Of a DNA stretch of 61,925 nucleotides, positions 9,360 through 17,640 are shown one piece after another. The position numbers were made by a program, and so were the translations under genes. Every line of letters begins with the position of its first letter. Position 1 is the stretch's first letter. Origin of the DNA: Streptomyces physcomitrii (lineage in GTDB: Bacteria > Actinomycetota > Actinomycetes > Streptomycetales > Streptomycetaceae). The notes below the pieces were generated by a model. It had not been told where the DNA came from and did no database searches. It worked only from the letters and a program-made list of their open reading frames with translations. Where the stretch lies: assembly GCF_012273655.1 (NCBI RefSeq), contig NZ_JAAWWP010000019.1, forward strand, positions 87,662-149,586. Reading direction: 5' to 3'.

Positions 9360-9464
9360 TCAGCGCACACATCGCGCGACCCCGCCCTGTCCGCTGCCGA
9401 GGGCGCCGCTGCCGACGCGGCCGCCCTCCTTGGCGAACGTCACGAAGAATCCGGGCAGTCGCAT
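9360..9464 (-). CDS. Candidate 34-residue small ORF after cysN
   Basis: An ATG at 9464, starting 1 nt after the cysN stop codon, opens a 34-codon frame beginning MRLPGFFVTFAKEGG and ending ARCVR. Translation could be coupled to cysN. The frame ends on a Cys-Val-Arg tail inside a small hairpin (GTGCGC...GCGCAC, about 9349-9368). No family is recognised. It could be a short regulatory ORF before the importer genes, or chance. Confidence 0.3.
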   Translation of the reverse strand: MRLPGFFVTFAKEGGRVGSGALGSGQGGVARCVR

Positions 9465-9465
9465 C

Positions 9466-10806
9466 TCAGAAGTCCCAGCCCTCGTCGTCCGGTCGGACCT
9501 CGCGCGCCGCCTCGGCGGCGAAGGACTCGCCCGCCATCCCGGCGGCCAGCGTGGTGCCGTCGGCCGGGTCGATCAGCAGGAAGGAGCCGGTGCGGCGGGA
9601 GTCCTCGTACGCGTCCAGGGCGAGCGGTTCGGCGGTACGCACCTTCACCCGGCCGATGTCGTTGGCGACCAGCTGCCCCGGCGCGGGGTGCTGGGAGAGG
9701 TCGTCCAGGGTCAGCCGGGAGGGGATCTCCTTGACGATCGCCTTGACGGTACGGGTGGTGTGCTTGAGCAGCACCCGGTGCCCGACGGTCAGCGGCTGGT
9801 CGGCCACATGGCAGACGGTGGCCTCGATGTCCTGCGAGGCGGGCGGCACATCGTGGCTCGGCACGATCAGGTCGCCGCGGGAGATGTCGATGTCGTCGGC
9901 GAGCAGCAGGGTCACCGACTGCGGGGTCCAGGCGGCCTCGGCCGGCTCGCCGAGTACGTCGATCCCGGTGATCGTCGAGCTGCGGCCGGAGGGCAGCACC
10001 GTGACCTCCTCGCCGACCCGGAAGGTCCCGGCGGCGATCTGGCCCGCGTAGCCGCGGTAGTCGGGGTGCTCGGCGGTCCCCGGCCGGATCACGTACTGCA
10101 CCGGCAGGCGCGCGTGGCACTCGGCCAGGTCGTGGCTGACCGGGACGGTCTCCAGGTGTTCGAGGACGGTGGGGCCGCCGTACCAGTCCATGTGCGCGGA
10201 GGGCTCCACGACATTGTCCCCGGCGAGCGCGGAGATCGGGATCGCGGTGATCTCGGGGACGCCCAGCTCCCCGGCGTAGGCGGTGAACTCCTCGGCGATG
10301 GCGGCGAAGACGGACTCCCGGTAGTCGACCAGGTCCATCTTGTTGACCGCGAGGACCACGTGCGGCACCCGCAGCAGGGCGGCGATCGCGGCGTGCCTGC
10401 GGGTCTGCTCGACCACGCCGTTGCGGGCGTCGACCAGGACCACGGTCAGCTCGGCGGTGGAGGCGCCGGTGACCATGTTGCGGGTGTACTGCACATGCCC
10501 GGGGGTGTCCGCGAGGATGAACCGGCGCCGGGCGGTGGCGAAGTAGCGGTAGGCCACGTCGATGGTGATGCCCTGCTCGCGCTCGGCCCGCAGCCCGTCG
10601 GTGAGCAGGGCGAGGTCGGGTGCCTCCTGGCCGCGGCCGAGGGAGACCCGCTCGACGGCCTCCAGCTGGTCGGTCAGCACCGACTTGGAGTCGTGCAGCA
10701 GCCGTCCGACCAGGGTCGACTTGCCGTCGTCCACGGATCCGGCGGTGGCGAAGCGCAGCAGGGTGGTCGCCGAGAGCCCGGCGAGCGGCTCGCTGATGCT
10801 GGTCAT
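9466..10806 (-). CDS. cysN: Sulfate adenylyltransferase subunit 1 (GTPase)
   Basis: 446-residue regulatory GTPase subunit of ATP sulfurylase. It couples GTP hydrolysis to formation of adenosine 5'-phosphosulfate from sulfate and ATP. EF-Tu-like motifs are G1 GSVDDGKST, G3 DTPGHVQYTRNM and G4 VNKMDLV, followed by beta-barrel domains. The start at 10806 is 2 nt after the cysD stop codon. No APS-kinase domain is fused; that activity is the separate CysC. Confidence 0.96.
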   Translation of the reverse strand: MTSISEPLAGLSATTLLRFATAGSVDDGKSTLVGRLLHDSKSVLTDQLEAVERVSLGRGQEAPDLALLTDGLRAEREQGITIDVAYRYFATARRRFILADTPGHVQYTRNMVTGASTAELTVVLVDARNGVVEQTRRHAAIAALLRVPHVVLAVNKMDLVDYRESVFAAIAEEFTAYAGELGVPEITAIPISALAGDNVVEPSAHMDWYGGPTVLEHLETVPVSHDLAECHARLPVQYVIRPGTAEHPDYRGYAGQIAAGTFRVGEEVTVLPSGRSSTITGIDVLGEPAEAAWTPQSVTLLLADDIDISRGDLIVPSHDVPPASQDIEATVCHVADQPLTVGHRVLLKHTTRTVKAIVKEIPSRLTLDDLSQHPAPGQLVANDIGRVKVRTAEPLALDAYEDSRRTGSFLLIDPADGTTLAAGMAGESFAAEAAREVRPDDEGWDF

Positions 10807-10808
10807 CT

Positions 10809-11747
10809 CTAGAAGTACCCCTCGCGCTTGCGGTCTTCCATCGCGGCCTCGGACATCTTGTCGTCGGCGCGGGTCGCGCCCCGCTCGGTGAGCCGGGAGG
10901 CGGCGATCTCGGTGATCACGGCGGCCAGGGTGGTGGCCTCGGAGTCCACGGCGCCGGTGCAGGACATGTCGCCCACCGTGCGGTAGCGCACCAGGCGGGT
11001 CTCCACCGGTTCCTCCTCGCGGGGGCCGCCCCAGTCGCCGGCGGTCAGCCACATGCCCTGGCGCCGGAACACCTCGCGCTCATGGGCGAAGTAGATCTCC
11101 GGCAGCGCGATCCGCTCCCGGGCGATGTACTGCCAGACGTCCAGCTCGGTCCAGTTGGAGAGCGGGAAGACGCGGACGTGCTCGCCGGGCGCGTGCCGGC
11201 CGTTGTAGAGCTGCCACAGCTCGGGGCGCTGGCGGCGCGGGTCCCACTGGGAGAACTCGTCGCGCAGCGAGAACACCCGCTCCTTGGCGCGGGCCTTCTC
11301 CTCGTCGCGCCGCCCGCCGCCGAAGACCGCGTCGAAGCGCAGCTCGCGGATGGCGTCGGTCAGCGGCACCGTCTGCAGCGGGTTGCGGGTGCCGTCCGGC
11401 CGCTCGCGCAGCTTCCCGGCGTCGATGTACTCCTGCACCGAGGCGACATGCAGCCGCAGCCCGTGCTCGGCGACCGTGCGGTCCCGGTACTCCAGTACCT
11501 CGGGGAAGTTGTGCCCGGTGTCGACGTGCAGCAGGGAGAAGGGCACCGCGGCGGGCGCGAAGGCCTTCAGCGCCAGGTGCAGCATGACGATGGAGTCCTT
11601 GCCGCCGGAGAAGAGGATCACCGGCCGCTCGAACTCGCCCGCCACCTCACGGAAGATGTGCACCGCCTCGGACTCGAGCGCGTCCAGGTGGGAGAGCGCG
11701 TAGGGAGAGCCGGTGCCCTCGTGCGGGCTGGTCGCGGTCGTCGTCAT
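10809..11747 (-). CDS. cysD: Sulfate adenylyltransferase subunit 2
   Basis: 312-residue catalytic subunit of ATP sulfurylase, a PP-loop ATP pyrophosphatase (FSGGKDSIVMLHLA near residue 46). Family marks are HVDTGHNFPEVL, FGGGRRDEEKARAKER and the C-terminal RLTERGATRADD-MSEAAMEDRKREGYF. The start ATG overlaps the cysC stop by 4 nt (ATGA). It forms a heterodimer with CysN. Confidence 0.96.
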   Translation of the reverse strand: MTTTATSPHEGTGSPYALSHLDALESEAVHIFREVAGEFERPVILFSGGKDSIVMLHLALKAFAPAAVPFSLLHVDTGHNFPEVLEYRDRTVAEHGLRLHVASVQEYIDAGKLRERPDGTRNPLQTVPLTDAIRELRFDAVFGGGRRDEEKARAKERVFSLRDEFSQWDPRRQRPELWQLYNGRHAPGEHVRVFPLSNWTELDVWQYIARERIALPEIYFAHEREVFRRQGMWLTAGDWGGPREEEPVETRLVRYRTVGDMSCTGAVDSEATTLAAVITEIAASRLTERGATRADDKMSEAAMEDRKREGYF

Positions 11748-12292
11748 GCCAGGCCCCTCTCGGTCAGCAGCGCGTACAGGTCCGCGGCGGACTCCGGCAC
11801 GCTCTGGGTGTGCGAGGCGATCCGCAGGTCCGGTGAGACGGGTGCCTCGTAGGGGTCGTCGACTCCGGTGAGTCCGGATATCTCACCGGCCGCCTGCTTC
11901 GCGTACAGGCCCTTCACATCGCGTACGGAGCAGACCTCGACCGGGGTGGCCACATGGATCTCCAGGTAGCCGGTGCCCTGGCTCTGGTGCCGCTTGCGGA
12001 CGGCCTCGCGGCTGTCCGCGAAGGGGGCGATGACCGGGACGAGGACCAGGACGCCGTTGCGGGCGAGGAGTTCGGCGACGAAGCCGATCCGCTGCACATT
12101 GGTGTGCCGGTCCTCGCGGCTGAAGCCGAGCCCCGCGGAGAGGAACTCGCGGATCTCGTCGCCGTCCAGCACCTCGGTGCGGCGGCCCTCGGCGCGCAGC
12201 CGCCCCGCGAGTTCGTTGGCGAGGGTGGTCTTGCCCGCGCTCGGCAGCCCGGTCAGCCAGACCGTCGCGCCCGGGGTCTTCTCGTCGCTCAT
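11744..12292 (-). CDS. cysC: Adenylyl-sulfate kinase
   Basis: 182-residue APS kinase, which phosphorylates APS to PAPS. The P-loop is GLPSAGKTT, followed by LDGDEIREFLSAGLGFSREDRHTN (APS site) and a lid segment near DVKGLYAKQAAGE. The start at 12292 overlaps the cysH stop by 4 nt; an in-frame extension upstream would run into cysH. The operon therefore encodes both PAPS formation and a reductase with an Fe-S motif. Confidence 0.95.
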   Translation of the reverse strand: MSDEKTPGATVWLTGLPSAGKTTLANELAGRLRAEGRRTEVLDGDEIREFLSAGLGFSREDRHTNVQRIGFVAELLARNGVLVLVPVIAPFADSREAVRKRHQSQGTGYLEIHVATPVEVCSVRDVKGLYAKQAAGEISGLTGVDDPYEAPVSPDLRIASHTQSVPESAADLYALLTERGLA

Positions 12293-12990
12293 CCGTGCAG
12301 CCCGCATTCCGTCTTGCCGGTTCCGGCCCAGCGGCCGGCACGTGCGTCCTCGCCCTCCAGCACCCGGCGGGTGCAGGGCGCGCAGCCGACGGAGGCGTAG
12401 CCGTCCGTCAGCAGGGGGTTGGTCAGTACGCCGTGTTCGGCGACGTAGGCCTCGACATCGTCCTGGGTCCAGCGGGCGATGGGGGAGACCTTGACCTTCT
12501 GCCGCTTCTCGTCCCAGCCGACGACCGGGGTGTCCGCCCGGGTCGGCGACTCGTCGCGGCGCAGCCCGGTGGCCCAGGCCTGGTAACCGGCGAGGCCCTC
12601 CTGGAGCGGCTGCACCTTGCGCAGCGCGCAGCACAGGTCCGGGTCCCGGTCGTGCAGCTTCGGCCCGTACGCGGCGTCCTGTTCGGCGACCGTCTGCCGC
12701 GGGGTGAGGGTGAGGACGTTGACGTCCATCACCGCCTCCACCGCGTCCCGGGTGCCGAGGGTCTCGGGGAAGTGGTAGCCGGTGTCCAGGAAGACCACGT
12801 CCACGCCGGGCCGGGCACGCGAGGCGAGGTGCGCGACGACCGCGTCCTCCATCGAGGAGGTCACGCAGAAGCGCTCGCCGAAGGTGTCCGCCGCCCAGCG
12901 CAGGATGTCGAGGGCCGAGGCCTCTTCGAGGTCCCGGCCGGCCTGTCGGGCGAGGGGTTCGAGGTCCCTCGCCGTCGGGATCGTCGTCAT
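12289..12990 (-). CDS. cysH: APS/PAPS reductase with Fe-S cysteine motif
   Basis: 233-residue assimilatory reductase that makes sulfite from activated sulfate using thioredoxin. The nucleotide-binding SSMEDAV loop (residues 45-51) and FLDTGYHFPETL are present. Cys120-Cys121 plus Cys203-x-x-Cys206 form the CC...CxxC set that binds a [4Fe-4S] cluster in APS reductases, and Cys229 in KTECGLHG is the catalytic cysteine. By known family rules this motif points to APS as substrate, or to dual use as in Bacillus CysH. The start overlaps the 62-residue gene by 4 nt. Confidence 0.94.
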   Translation of the reverse strand: MTTIPTARDLEPLARQAGRDLEEASALDILRWAADTFGERFCVTSSMEDAVVAHLASRARPGVDVVFLDTGYHFPETLGTRDAVEAVMDVNVLTLTPRQTVAEQDAAYGPKLHDRDPDLCCALRKVQPLQEGLAGYQAWATGLRRDESPTRADTPVVGWDEKRQKVKVSPIARWTQDDVEAYVAEHGVLTNPLLTDGYASVGCAPCTRRVLEGEDARAGRWAGTGKTECGLHG

Positions 12991-13175
12991 GCCGTCTCCC
13001 CTCCGTCGCCCGGGCCGCCGCCCGGGGTGAGCCCGCGGGCCAGCAGCCCGAGGAACTTCAGCTGGAAGGCCCGGTTGCAGTCCGCGCACTCCCAGGCGCC
13101 GTGGCCCTGCTCGCCGGGCCGCAGGTCCTCCTCGCCGCAGTAGGGGCAGTAGAAGGGTGCCGCGCGCTCGCTCAT
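12987..13175 (-). CDS. 62-residue zinc-ribbon-like sulfur operon protein
   Basis: Small acidic protein with two CxxC pairs, Cys10-Pro-Tyr-Cys13 and Cys30-Ala-Asp-Cys33, spaced like a zinc ribbon or rubredoxin-like knuckle. FQLKFLGLL and a Gly-rich tail follow. Both gene ends overlap neighbours by 4 nt (sulfite reductase upstream, cysH downstream), so it is certainly cotranslated with them. Similar short genes occur at this place in other Streptomyces, from memory. Its function is not known. A metal or Fe-S delivery role, or an electron-transfer helper for the two Fe-S reductases on either side, is an inference. Confidence 0.88.
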   Translation of the reverse strand: MSERAAPFYCPYCGEEDLRPGEQGHGAWECADCNRAFQLKFLGLLARGLTPGGGPGDGGETA

Positions 13176-14866
13176 GACAGGGCCTCCGCGGAGGCGCGGG
13201 CCGCCCAGGCGGCGAAGCGCTCGTCCTGCTCGCGCTCCTCCTGGAAGCGGGTGAGCACACGCTCGACGTAGTCCGGCAGTTCGTCCGCGGTGACCTTCAG
13301 CCCGCGCACCTTGCGGCCGAAGCCCGCCTGGAGGCCGAGCGAGCCGCCGAGGTGCACCTGGAAGCCCTCGACCTGGTTGCCGTCCCCGTCCAGGACGAGC
13401 TGGCCCTTGAGGCCGATGTCCGCGGTCTGGATACGGGCGCAGGCGTTCGGGCAGCCGTTGAGGTTGATGGTGACCGGCTCCTCGAACTCGGGCATCCGGC
13501 GCTCCAGTTCGTCGATGAGCGCGGCACCGCGGGCCTTGGTCTCCACGATCGCCAGCTTGCAGAACTCGATGCCGGTGCAGGCCATGGTGCCGCGCCGGAA
13601 GGGCGAGGGCCTGACCTGGAAGTCGAGCGACTCCAGACCGGAGACCAGCGAGTCGACCTGGTCCTCGGCCACGTCGAGGACGATCATCTTCTGCTCGACG
13701 GTGGTACGCAGCCGGTCGGAGCCGTGTGCCGCGGCGAGGTCGGCGATCTTCGCCAGGGTGGCACCGTCGACCCGGCCCACCCGCGGGGCGAAGCCGACGT
13801 AGAAGTTGCCGTCCTGCTGCCGGTGCACGCCGATGTGGTCGCGCCAGCGGGAGCGGGGCTCGGCCGGGGGCGGGCCGTCGAGCAGCTCCCGGCCCAGGTA
13901 CTCGTCCTGGAGGATCCGGCGGAACTTCTCCGGGCCCCAGTCGGCCATCAGGAACTTCAGCCGGGCGCGGGTGCGCAGCCGCCGGTAGCCGTAGTCGCGG
14001 AAGATGCCCACGACCCCGGCCCAGACGTCGGGCACCTCCGCCAGCGGGACCCAGGTGCCGAGCCGTTCGGCCAGGCGCGGGTTGGTGGACAGGCCGCCGC
14101 CGACCCAGAGGTCGAAGCCGGGGCCGTGCTCGGGGTGCTCGACGCCGACGAAGGCGATGTCGTTGATCTCGTGGACCACGTCCTGCACCGGGGAGCCGGA
14201 GATGGCGGTCTTGAACTTCCGCGGCAGGTTGGAGAACTCCTTGGAGCCGATGTAGCGCTCGTGGATCTCGTCCACCGCGGGGGTGCCGTCGATGATCTCG
14301 TCGGCGGCGATGCCCGCCACCGGCGAGCCGATGATGACGCGGGGGCAGTCGCCGCAGGCCTCGGTGGTGGACAGGCCGACGGCTTCGAGCTTCTCCCAGA
14401 TCGCCGGGACGTCCTCGATGCGGATCCAGTGCAGCTGGATGTTCTGCCGGTCGGTGACGTCGGCGGTGCCGCGGGCGTACTCCTGGGAGACCTCGCCGAT
14501 GACGCGCAGCTGCTGGGCGGTCAGCCGGCCGCCGTCGATGCGCACCCGGAGCATGAAGAACTTGTCGTCCAGCTCCTCCGGCTCCAGGATCGCGGTCTTG
14601 CCGCCGTCGATGCCGGGCTTGCGCTGGGTGTACAGGCCCCACCAGCGCATCCGGCCGCGGAGGTCGTTGGGGTCGATGGAGTCGAATCCGCGCCGGGAGT
14701 AGATCGTCTCAATGCGCGTCCGCACATTGAGACCGTCGTCGTCCTTCTTGAACTGCTCGTTGCCGTTCAGCGGAGTGCGGTGCCCCACGGCCCACTGACC
14801 CTCGCCGCGATGACGGCTCGCCTTGCGGCGCGGCGCGGCGGAGTCGGACTGCTGGGGGGTAGCCAT
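13172..14866 (-). CDS. Ferredoxin-dependent sulfite reductase (NirA/SirA type)
   Basis: 564-residue siroheme and [4Fe-4S] enzyme that reduces sulfite to sulfide with six electrons from ferredoxin. The cluster/siroheme ligands are Cys430 and Cys436 (ACTGIEFC) and Cys472 and Cys476 (NGCPNAC). RWWGLYTQRKPG (Tyr79) and TTEACGDCPR (Cys171/Cys174) match the region where M. tuberculosis NirA has its Tyr-Cys cross-link. The start at 14866 has AAGGA nine nt upstream and yields the usual N-terminus; an upstream in-frame ATG at 14935 lies in the leader region. First structural gene of the operon. Confidence 0.95.
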   Translation of the reverse strand: MATPQQSDSAAPRRKASRHRGEGQWAVGHRTPLNGNEQFKKDDDGLNVRTRIETIYSRRGFDSIDPNDLRGRMRWWGLYTQRKPGIDGGKTAILEPEELDDKFFMLRVRIDGGRLTAQQLRVIGEVSQEYARGTADVTDRQNIQLHWIRIEDVPAIWEKLEAVGLSTTEACGDCPRVIIGSPVAGIAADEIIDGTPAVDEIHERYIGSKEFSNLPRKFKTAISGSPVQDVVHEINDIAFVGVEHPEHGPGFDLWVGGGLSTNPRLAERLGTWVPLAEVPDVWAGVVGIFRDYGYRRLRTRARLKFLMADWGPEKFRRILQDEYLGRELLDGPPPAEPRSRWRDHIGVHRQQDGNFYVGFAPRVGRVDGATLAKIADLAAAHGSDRLRTTVEQKMIVLDVAEDQVDSLVSGLESLDFQVRPSPFRRGTMACTGIEFCKLAIVETKARGAALIDELERRMPEFEEPVTINLNGCPNACARIQTADIGLKGQLVLDGDGNQVEGFQVHLGGSLGLQAGFGRKVRGLKVTADELPDYVERVLTRFQEEREQDERFAAWAARASAEALS

Positions 14867-14920
14867 GGCGATACGTCCTTCGGACAGGCTGGGGGCGGCT
14901 CTGACGTGCGGGTACGGGCG

Positions 14921-14936
14921 CGTGCGAAGACGCACG
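14921..14936 (-). promoter_or_regulatory. Hairpin between leader peptide and sulfite reductase
   Basis: CGTGCG/CGCACG stem with a 4-nt loop, 52 nt after the leader stop and 55 nt before the reductase start. It could be part of a translation-coupled attenuator. Alternative pairings were not computed. Confidence 0.35.
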
Positions 14937-14987
14937 TGCGGCTCTGCACGAGTACGGGGAAAGGTTTCTCGGGTGCTGCTGGAGGTG

Positions 14988-15071
14988 TCAGCGCGCCGGA
15001 CAGATGGCGCTGGACAGGCGGCCGAGGTCGACGTGCCGCCGACTCACCAAGGCAATTCCAGCTCGAGACAT
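14988..15071 (-). CDS. 27-residue sulfur operon leader peptide
   Basis: Short frame from ATG 15071 to TGA 14988, not overlapped by any other plausible gene. The product begins MSRAGIALVSRRHVDLGR and ends SSAICPAR. This matches the actinobacterial putative leader peptide family found upstream of sulfite reductase operons, with a single Cys four codons before the stop. In mycobacteria, Cys-containing leaders of sulfur genes work by ribosome stalling at Cys codons; here that role is inferred. No strong Shine-Dalgarno is visible, so it may be leaderless or weakly initiated. A TATAGT -10-like box lies on the minus strand at 15122-15117, about 45 nt upstream. Confidence 0.85.
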   Translation of the reverse strand: MSRAGIALVSRRHVDLGRLSSAICPAR

Positions 15072-15227
15072 GACGGAAGCGTGGCACGGCGATCTCGGGG
15101 GAGTCCACCGACATCCACTATATGGACGTCATTGTCTCGCTCTGCGGGATGGCGTGGTGGTGGTCACATCGGCCGTACGCGGTCTTGACTCCGGCCCGGG
15201 CCCGGGCGTGCCCCGCCGGTGCGGACC

Positions 15228-15242
15228 GGCCGGGATCCGGCC
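15228..15242 (-). terminator. Short hairpin after the GNAT gene
   Basis: GGCCGG-GAT-CCGGCC lies 6 nt past the GNAT stop, followed by the palindromic run GGCCCGGGCCCGGG near 15193. It may separate the GNAT transcript from the sulfur operon that starts just downstream. Confidence 0.35.
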
Positions 15243-15247
15243 CCGGC

Positions 15248-15826
15248 TCAGTCGCGCGGGGCGGGGAAGGCGCCCGGCCAGGGGCCCGGGTCCGCGGTGT
15301 CCGGCTCCTCGGTCACCGCCGTGTCGAAGAGCGTGAAGCCCCGGCGCAGGTAGTTGTCCATGGCGTGCGGACCGTCCTTGCTGCAGGTGTGCAGCCAGAC
15401 CCGCTTGGTCGGCGGCAGCCCCGGGTGGCGCCCGGCCAGGTCCCAGGCCCGGGCCACCGCGATGCCGAGGAGGTGGCCGCCGATGCCCCGCCCCCGGAAA
15501 GCCGGAATCAGGCCGAAGTAGACGATCTCCACCACGCCCTCCTCGCGGGCCGCCAGCTCCGCGTACCCGGCGGGCGTCCCGCGCACATAGGCCACCCAGG
15601 TCTCCGCCCCGGGCCCCGAGATCTCCCGCTGCCACTGCTCGTACGGGAGCCCGAGCCGGTCCGTCCAGCGCACGTCCTGGCCGACCGCCGTGTAGAGGAA
15701 GCGGCTGAACTCGGCGGAGGGCACCTCGGCGCGGACGATCCGCACCTCCTCCCGGGGCGCGCTCGCGGGCCGCTGCTCGTCCGGTGAGTTCTGCTCCAGG
15801 GACCAGGTGGTGACGGTGAGGGTCAT
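15248..15826 (-). CDS. GNAT family N-acetyltransferase
   Basis: 192-residue acetyl-CoA-dependent acetyltransferase. The acetyl-CoA loop is GLIPAFRGRGIGGHLLG (motif R/Q-x-x-G-x-G/A), preceded by VVEIVYF and followed by LHTCSKDGPHAMDNYLRRGF, typical of the C-terminal half. The substrate is not readable. The gene stands alone just before the sulfur operon leader on the same strand. Confidence 0.88.
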   Translation of the reverse strand: MTLTVTTWSLEQNSPDEQRPASAPREEVRIVRAEVPSAEFSRFLYTAVGQDVRWTDRLGLPYEQWQREISGPGAETWVAYVRGTPAGYAELAAREEGVVEIVYFGLIPAFRGRGIGGHLLGIAVARAWDLAGRHPGLPPTKRVWLHTCSKDGPHAMDNYLRRGFTLFDTAVTEEPDTADPGPWPGAFPAPRD

Positions 15827-15988
15827 GGCGCCCAGCGAATCACGTCCGCGGCGCGGCCGGAAGCCGGGTCCGGTTGGCCGGGCCGCCGGTACCGGGGCCG
15901 CGGGACCCCGGCACCCCGAGCCGCCCTCAGACCCCGGGCCGCGCCCGCTCCTTCCCGGGCCGCGCCCGCTCCACTCCGGGCCGCGCCC

Positions 15989-17623
15989 CTACACCTCCGG
16001 CCTCGCCCGCTCCACCAGCGCGGCCAGGTGCAGTCCCCGCGGCAGGGTGCCGAAGGCGGAGCCCCAGTCGCGGCCGAGCCGGGAGGCGCAGAAGGCGTCC
16101 GCGACCTCGGCCGGGGCGTGCCGTACGAGCAGGGAGCCCTGGAGCACCAGGGCCATCCGCTCGACGACCCGGCGGGCCCGGGCCTCGATGCCCTCCAGGT
16201 CGGCCAGCTCGGTGAGCAGTTCCTTGATCGCCGTGTCCAGCCGGTGGTCGGCGCCGCGGGCCGCGCCCACCTCCTCCAGGAAGGCGGCCACCGCCTCGGG
16301 CTCGCGTTGCAGCGCCCGCAGGACATCGAGGGACTGGACGTTGCCCGAGCCCTCCCAGATCGAGTTCACCGGCGACTCGCGCAGCAGCCGCGGCATCCCG
16401 GACTCCTCCACATAGCCGTTGCCGCCCAGGCACTCCAGGGCCTCCGCGGTCACCGGGGTGCACCGCTTGGTCACCCAGAACTTCGCCGCCGGGACCGCGA
16501 GCCGCAGCAGGGCGCGCTCGCGGGGGCCGCCCTCGTCCCAGGCCGCCGCGAGCCGCAGGGCGAGCACCGTCGCCGCCTCCGACTCCAGGGCCAGGTCGGC
16601 GAGGACGTTGCGCATCAGCGGCTTGTCGATCAGCCGCCCGCCGAAGGCCTCCCGGTGGGCCGAGTGGTGGGTGGCCTGCGCGACGGCCTGCCGCATCAGG
16701 GCGGCGGAGCCCAGCACGCAGTCGAGCCGGGTCGCCGCCACCATCTCGATGATGGTCCGCACCCCGCGCCCCTCCTCGCCCACCCGCCGCGCCCAGGTCC
16801 CGTCGAACTCGACCTCGCCGGAGGCGTTGGACCGGTTGCCCAGCTTGTCCTTGAGCCGCTGGAGGGCGAAGGCGTTGCGGCTGCCGTCGGGCAGCACCCG
16901 CGGCACCAGGAAGCAGGTCAGGCCCCCCGCGGCCTGCGCGAGGACCAGGAAGCCGTCCGACATGGGCGCCGAGCAGAACCACTTGTGCCCGGTGAGCGTG
17001 TACTCGCCCTCGGCGGCCAGCGCGGTGGCCTCGGTGGTGTTGGCCCGGACGTCGCTGCCGCCCTGCTTCTCCGTCATCCCCATCCCGAACAGGACCCCGG
17101 CCTTCTCCCCGGCCGGGCGCAGCCCCTGCTCGTAGACCCGCGAGGTCAGCAGCGGCTCCCACGCGGCGGCCAGCGCCGGGTCGGCGCGCAGCGCGGGCAC
17201 CGCGGCGTGCGTCATCGACAGCGGGCAGCCGTTGCCGGCCTCGGCCTGCGACCAGATCAGGAAGCCCGCCGCGCGCCGCAGATGCCCCGCGGGCCGCGTC
17301 CAGGCGTCGGTGAGCCCCGCGGCCACGCCCTTGCCGAGCAGCCGGTGCCAGGAGGGGTGGAACTCCACCTCGTCGACGCGGTTGCCGAAGCGGTCGTGGG
17401 TGCGCAGCCGCGGGGTGTGGGTGTTGGCCAGCTCGGCCCACTCCTGCACCTGCGCCGAGCCCGCGGAGCGGCCCAGTCCGGACAGCTCCTCCCGGATCCC
17501 GTCGAGGAGCAGGGGGTCGGCATGCCGTGCGACGCCTTCCGCCAGGGCCCGGTCCGCCGTGAAGACGTCGTATTCCACCAGGGGCGGGACCTGGTTGGTC
17601 ACGGTATGAGTGCGCGCTGCCAT
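15989..17623 (-). CDS. AidB-like acyl-CoA dehydrogenase
   Basis: 544-residue flavoprotein of the AidB branch of acyl-CoA dehydrogenases, close to the roughly 541 residues of E. coli AidB. Markers are MTEKQGGSDVRANTT (FAD and substrate loop), TGHKWFCSAPMSDGFLVLAQ, RLKDKLGNRSNASGEVEF and CLGGNGYVEESGMPRLLRESPVNSIWEGSGN. AidB belongs to the E. coli alkylation response and binds DNA, but its reaction is uncertain. The start is taken at ATG 17623; an upstream start at 17662 would overlap the divergent YihY gene. Ada and ogt are about 30 kb away, not adjacent. Confidence 0.92.
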   Translation of the reverse strand: MAARTHTVTNQVPPLVEYDVFTADRALAEGVARHADPLLLDGIREELSGLGRSAGSAQVQEWAELANTHTPRLRTHDRFGNRVDEVEFHPSWHRLLGKGVAAGLTDAWTRPAGHLRRAAGFLIWSQAEAGNGCPLSMTHAAVPALRADPALAAAWEPLLTSRVYEQGLRPAGEKAGVLFGMGMTEKQGGSDVRANTTEATALAAEGEYTLTGHKWFCSAPMSDGFLVLAQAAGGLTCFLVPRVLPDGSRNAFALQRLKDKLGNRSNASGEVEFDGTWARRVGEEGRGVRTIIEMVAATRLDCVLGSAALMRQAVAQATHHSAHREAFGGRLIDKPLMRNVLADLALESEAATVLALRLAAAWDEGGPRERALLRLAVPAAKFWVTKRCTPVTAEALECLGGNGYVEESGMPRLLRESPVNSIWEGSGNVQSLDVLRALQREPEAVAAFLEEVGAARGADHRLDTAIKELLTELADLEGIEARARRVVERMALVLQGSLLVRHAPAEVADAFCASRLGRDWGSAFGTLPRGLHLAALVERARPEV

Positions 17624-17640
17624 GCCGATACGGTAAGGAG

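Noticed and set aside
8044..10812. 922-codon plus-strand open frame
   Set aside because: Antisense to the ABC importer and cysN, both with full motif sets.
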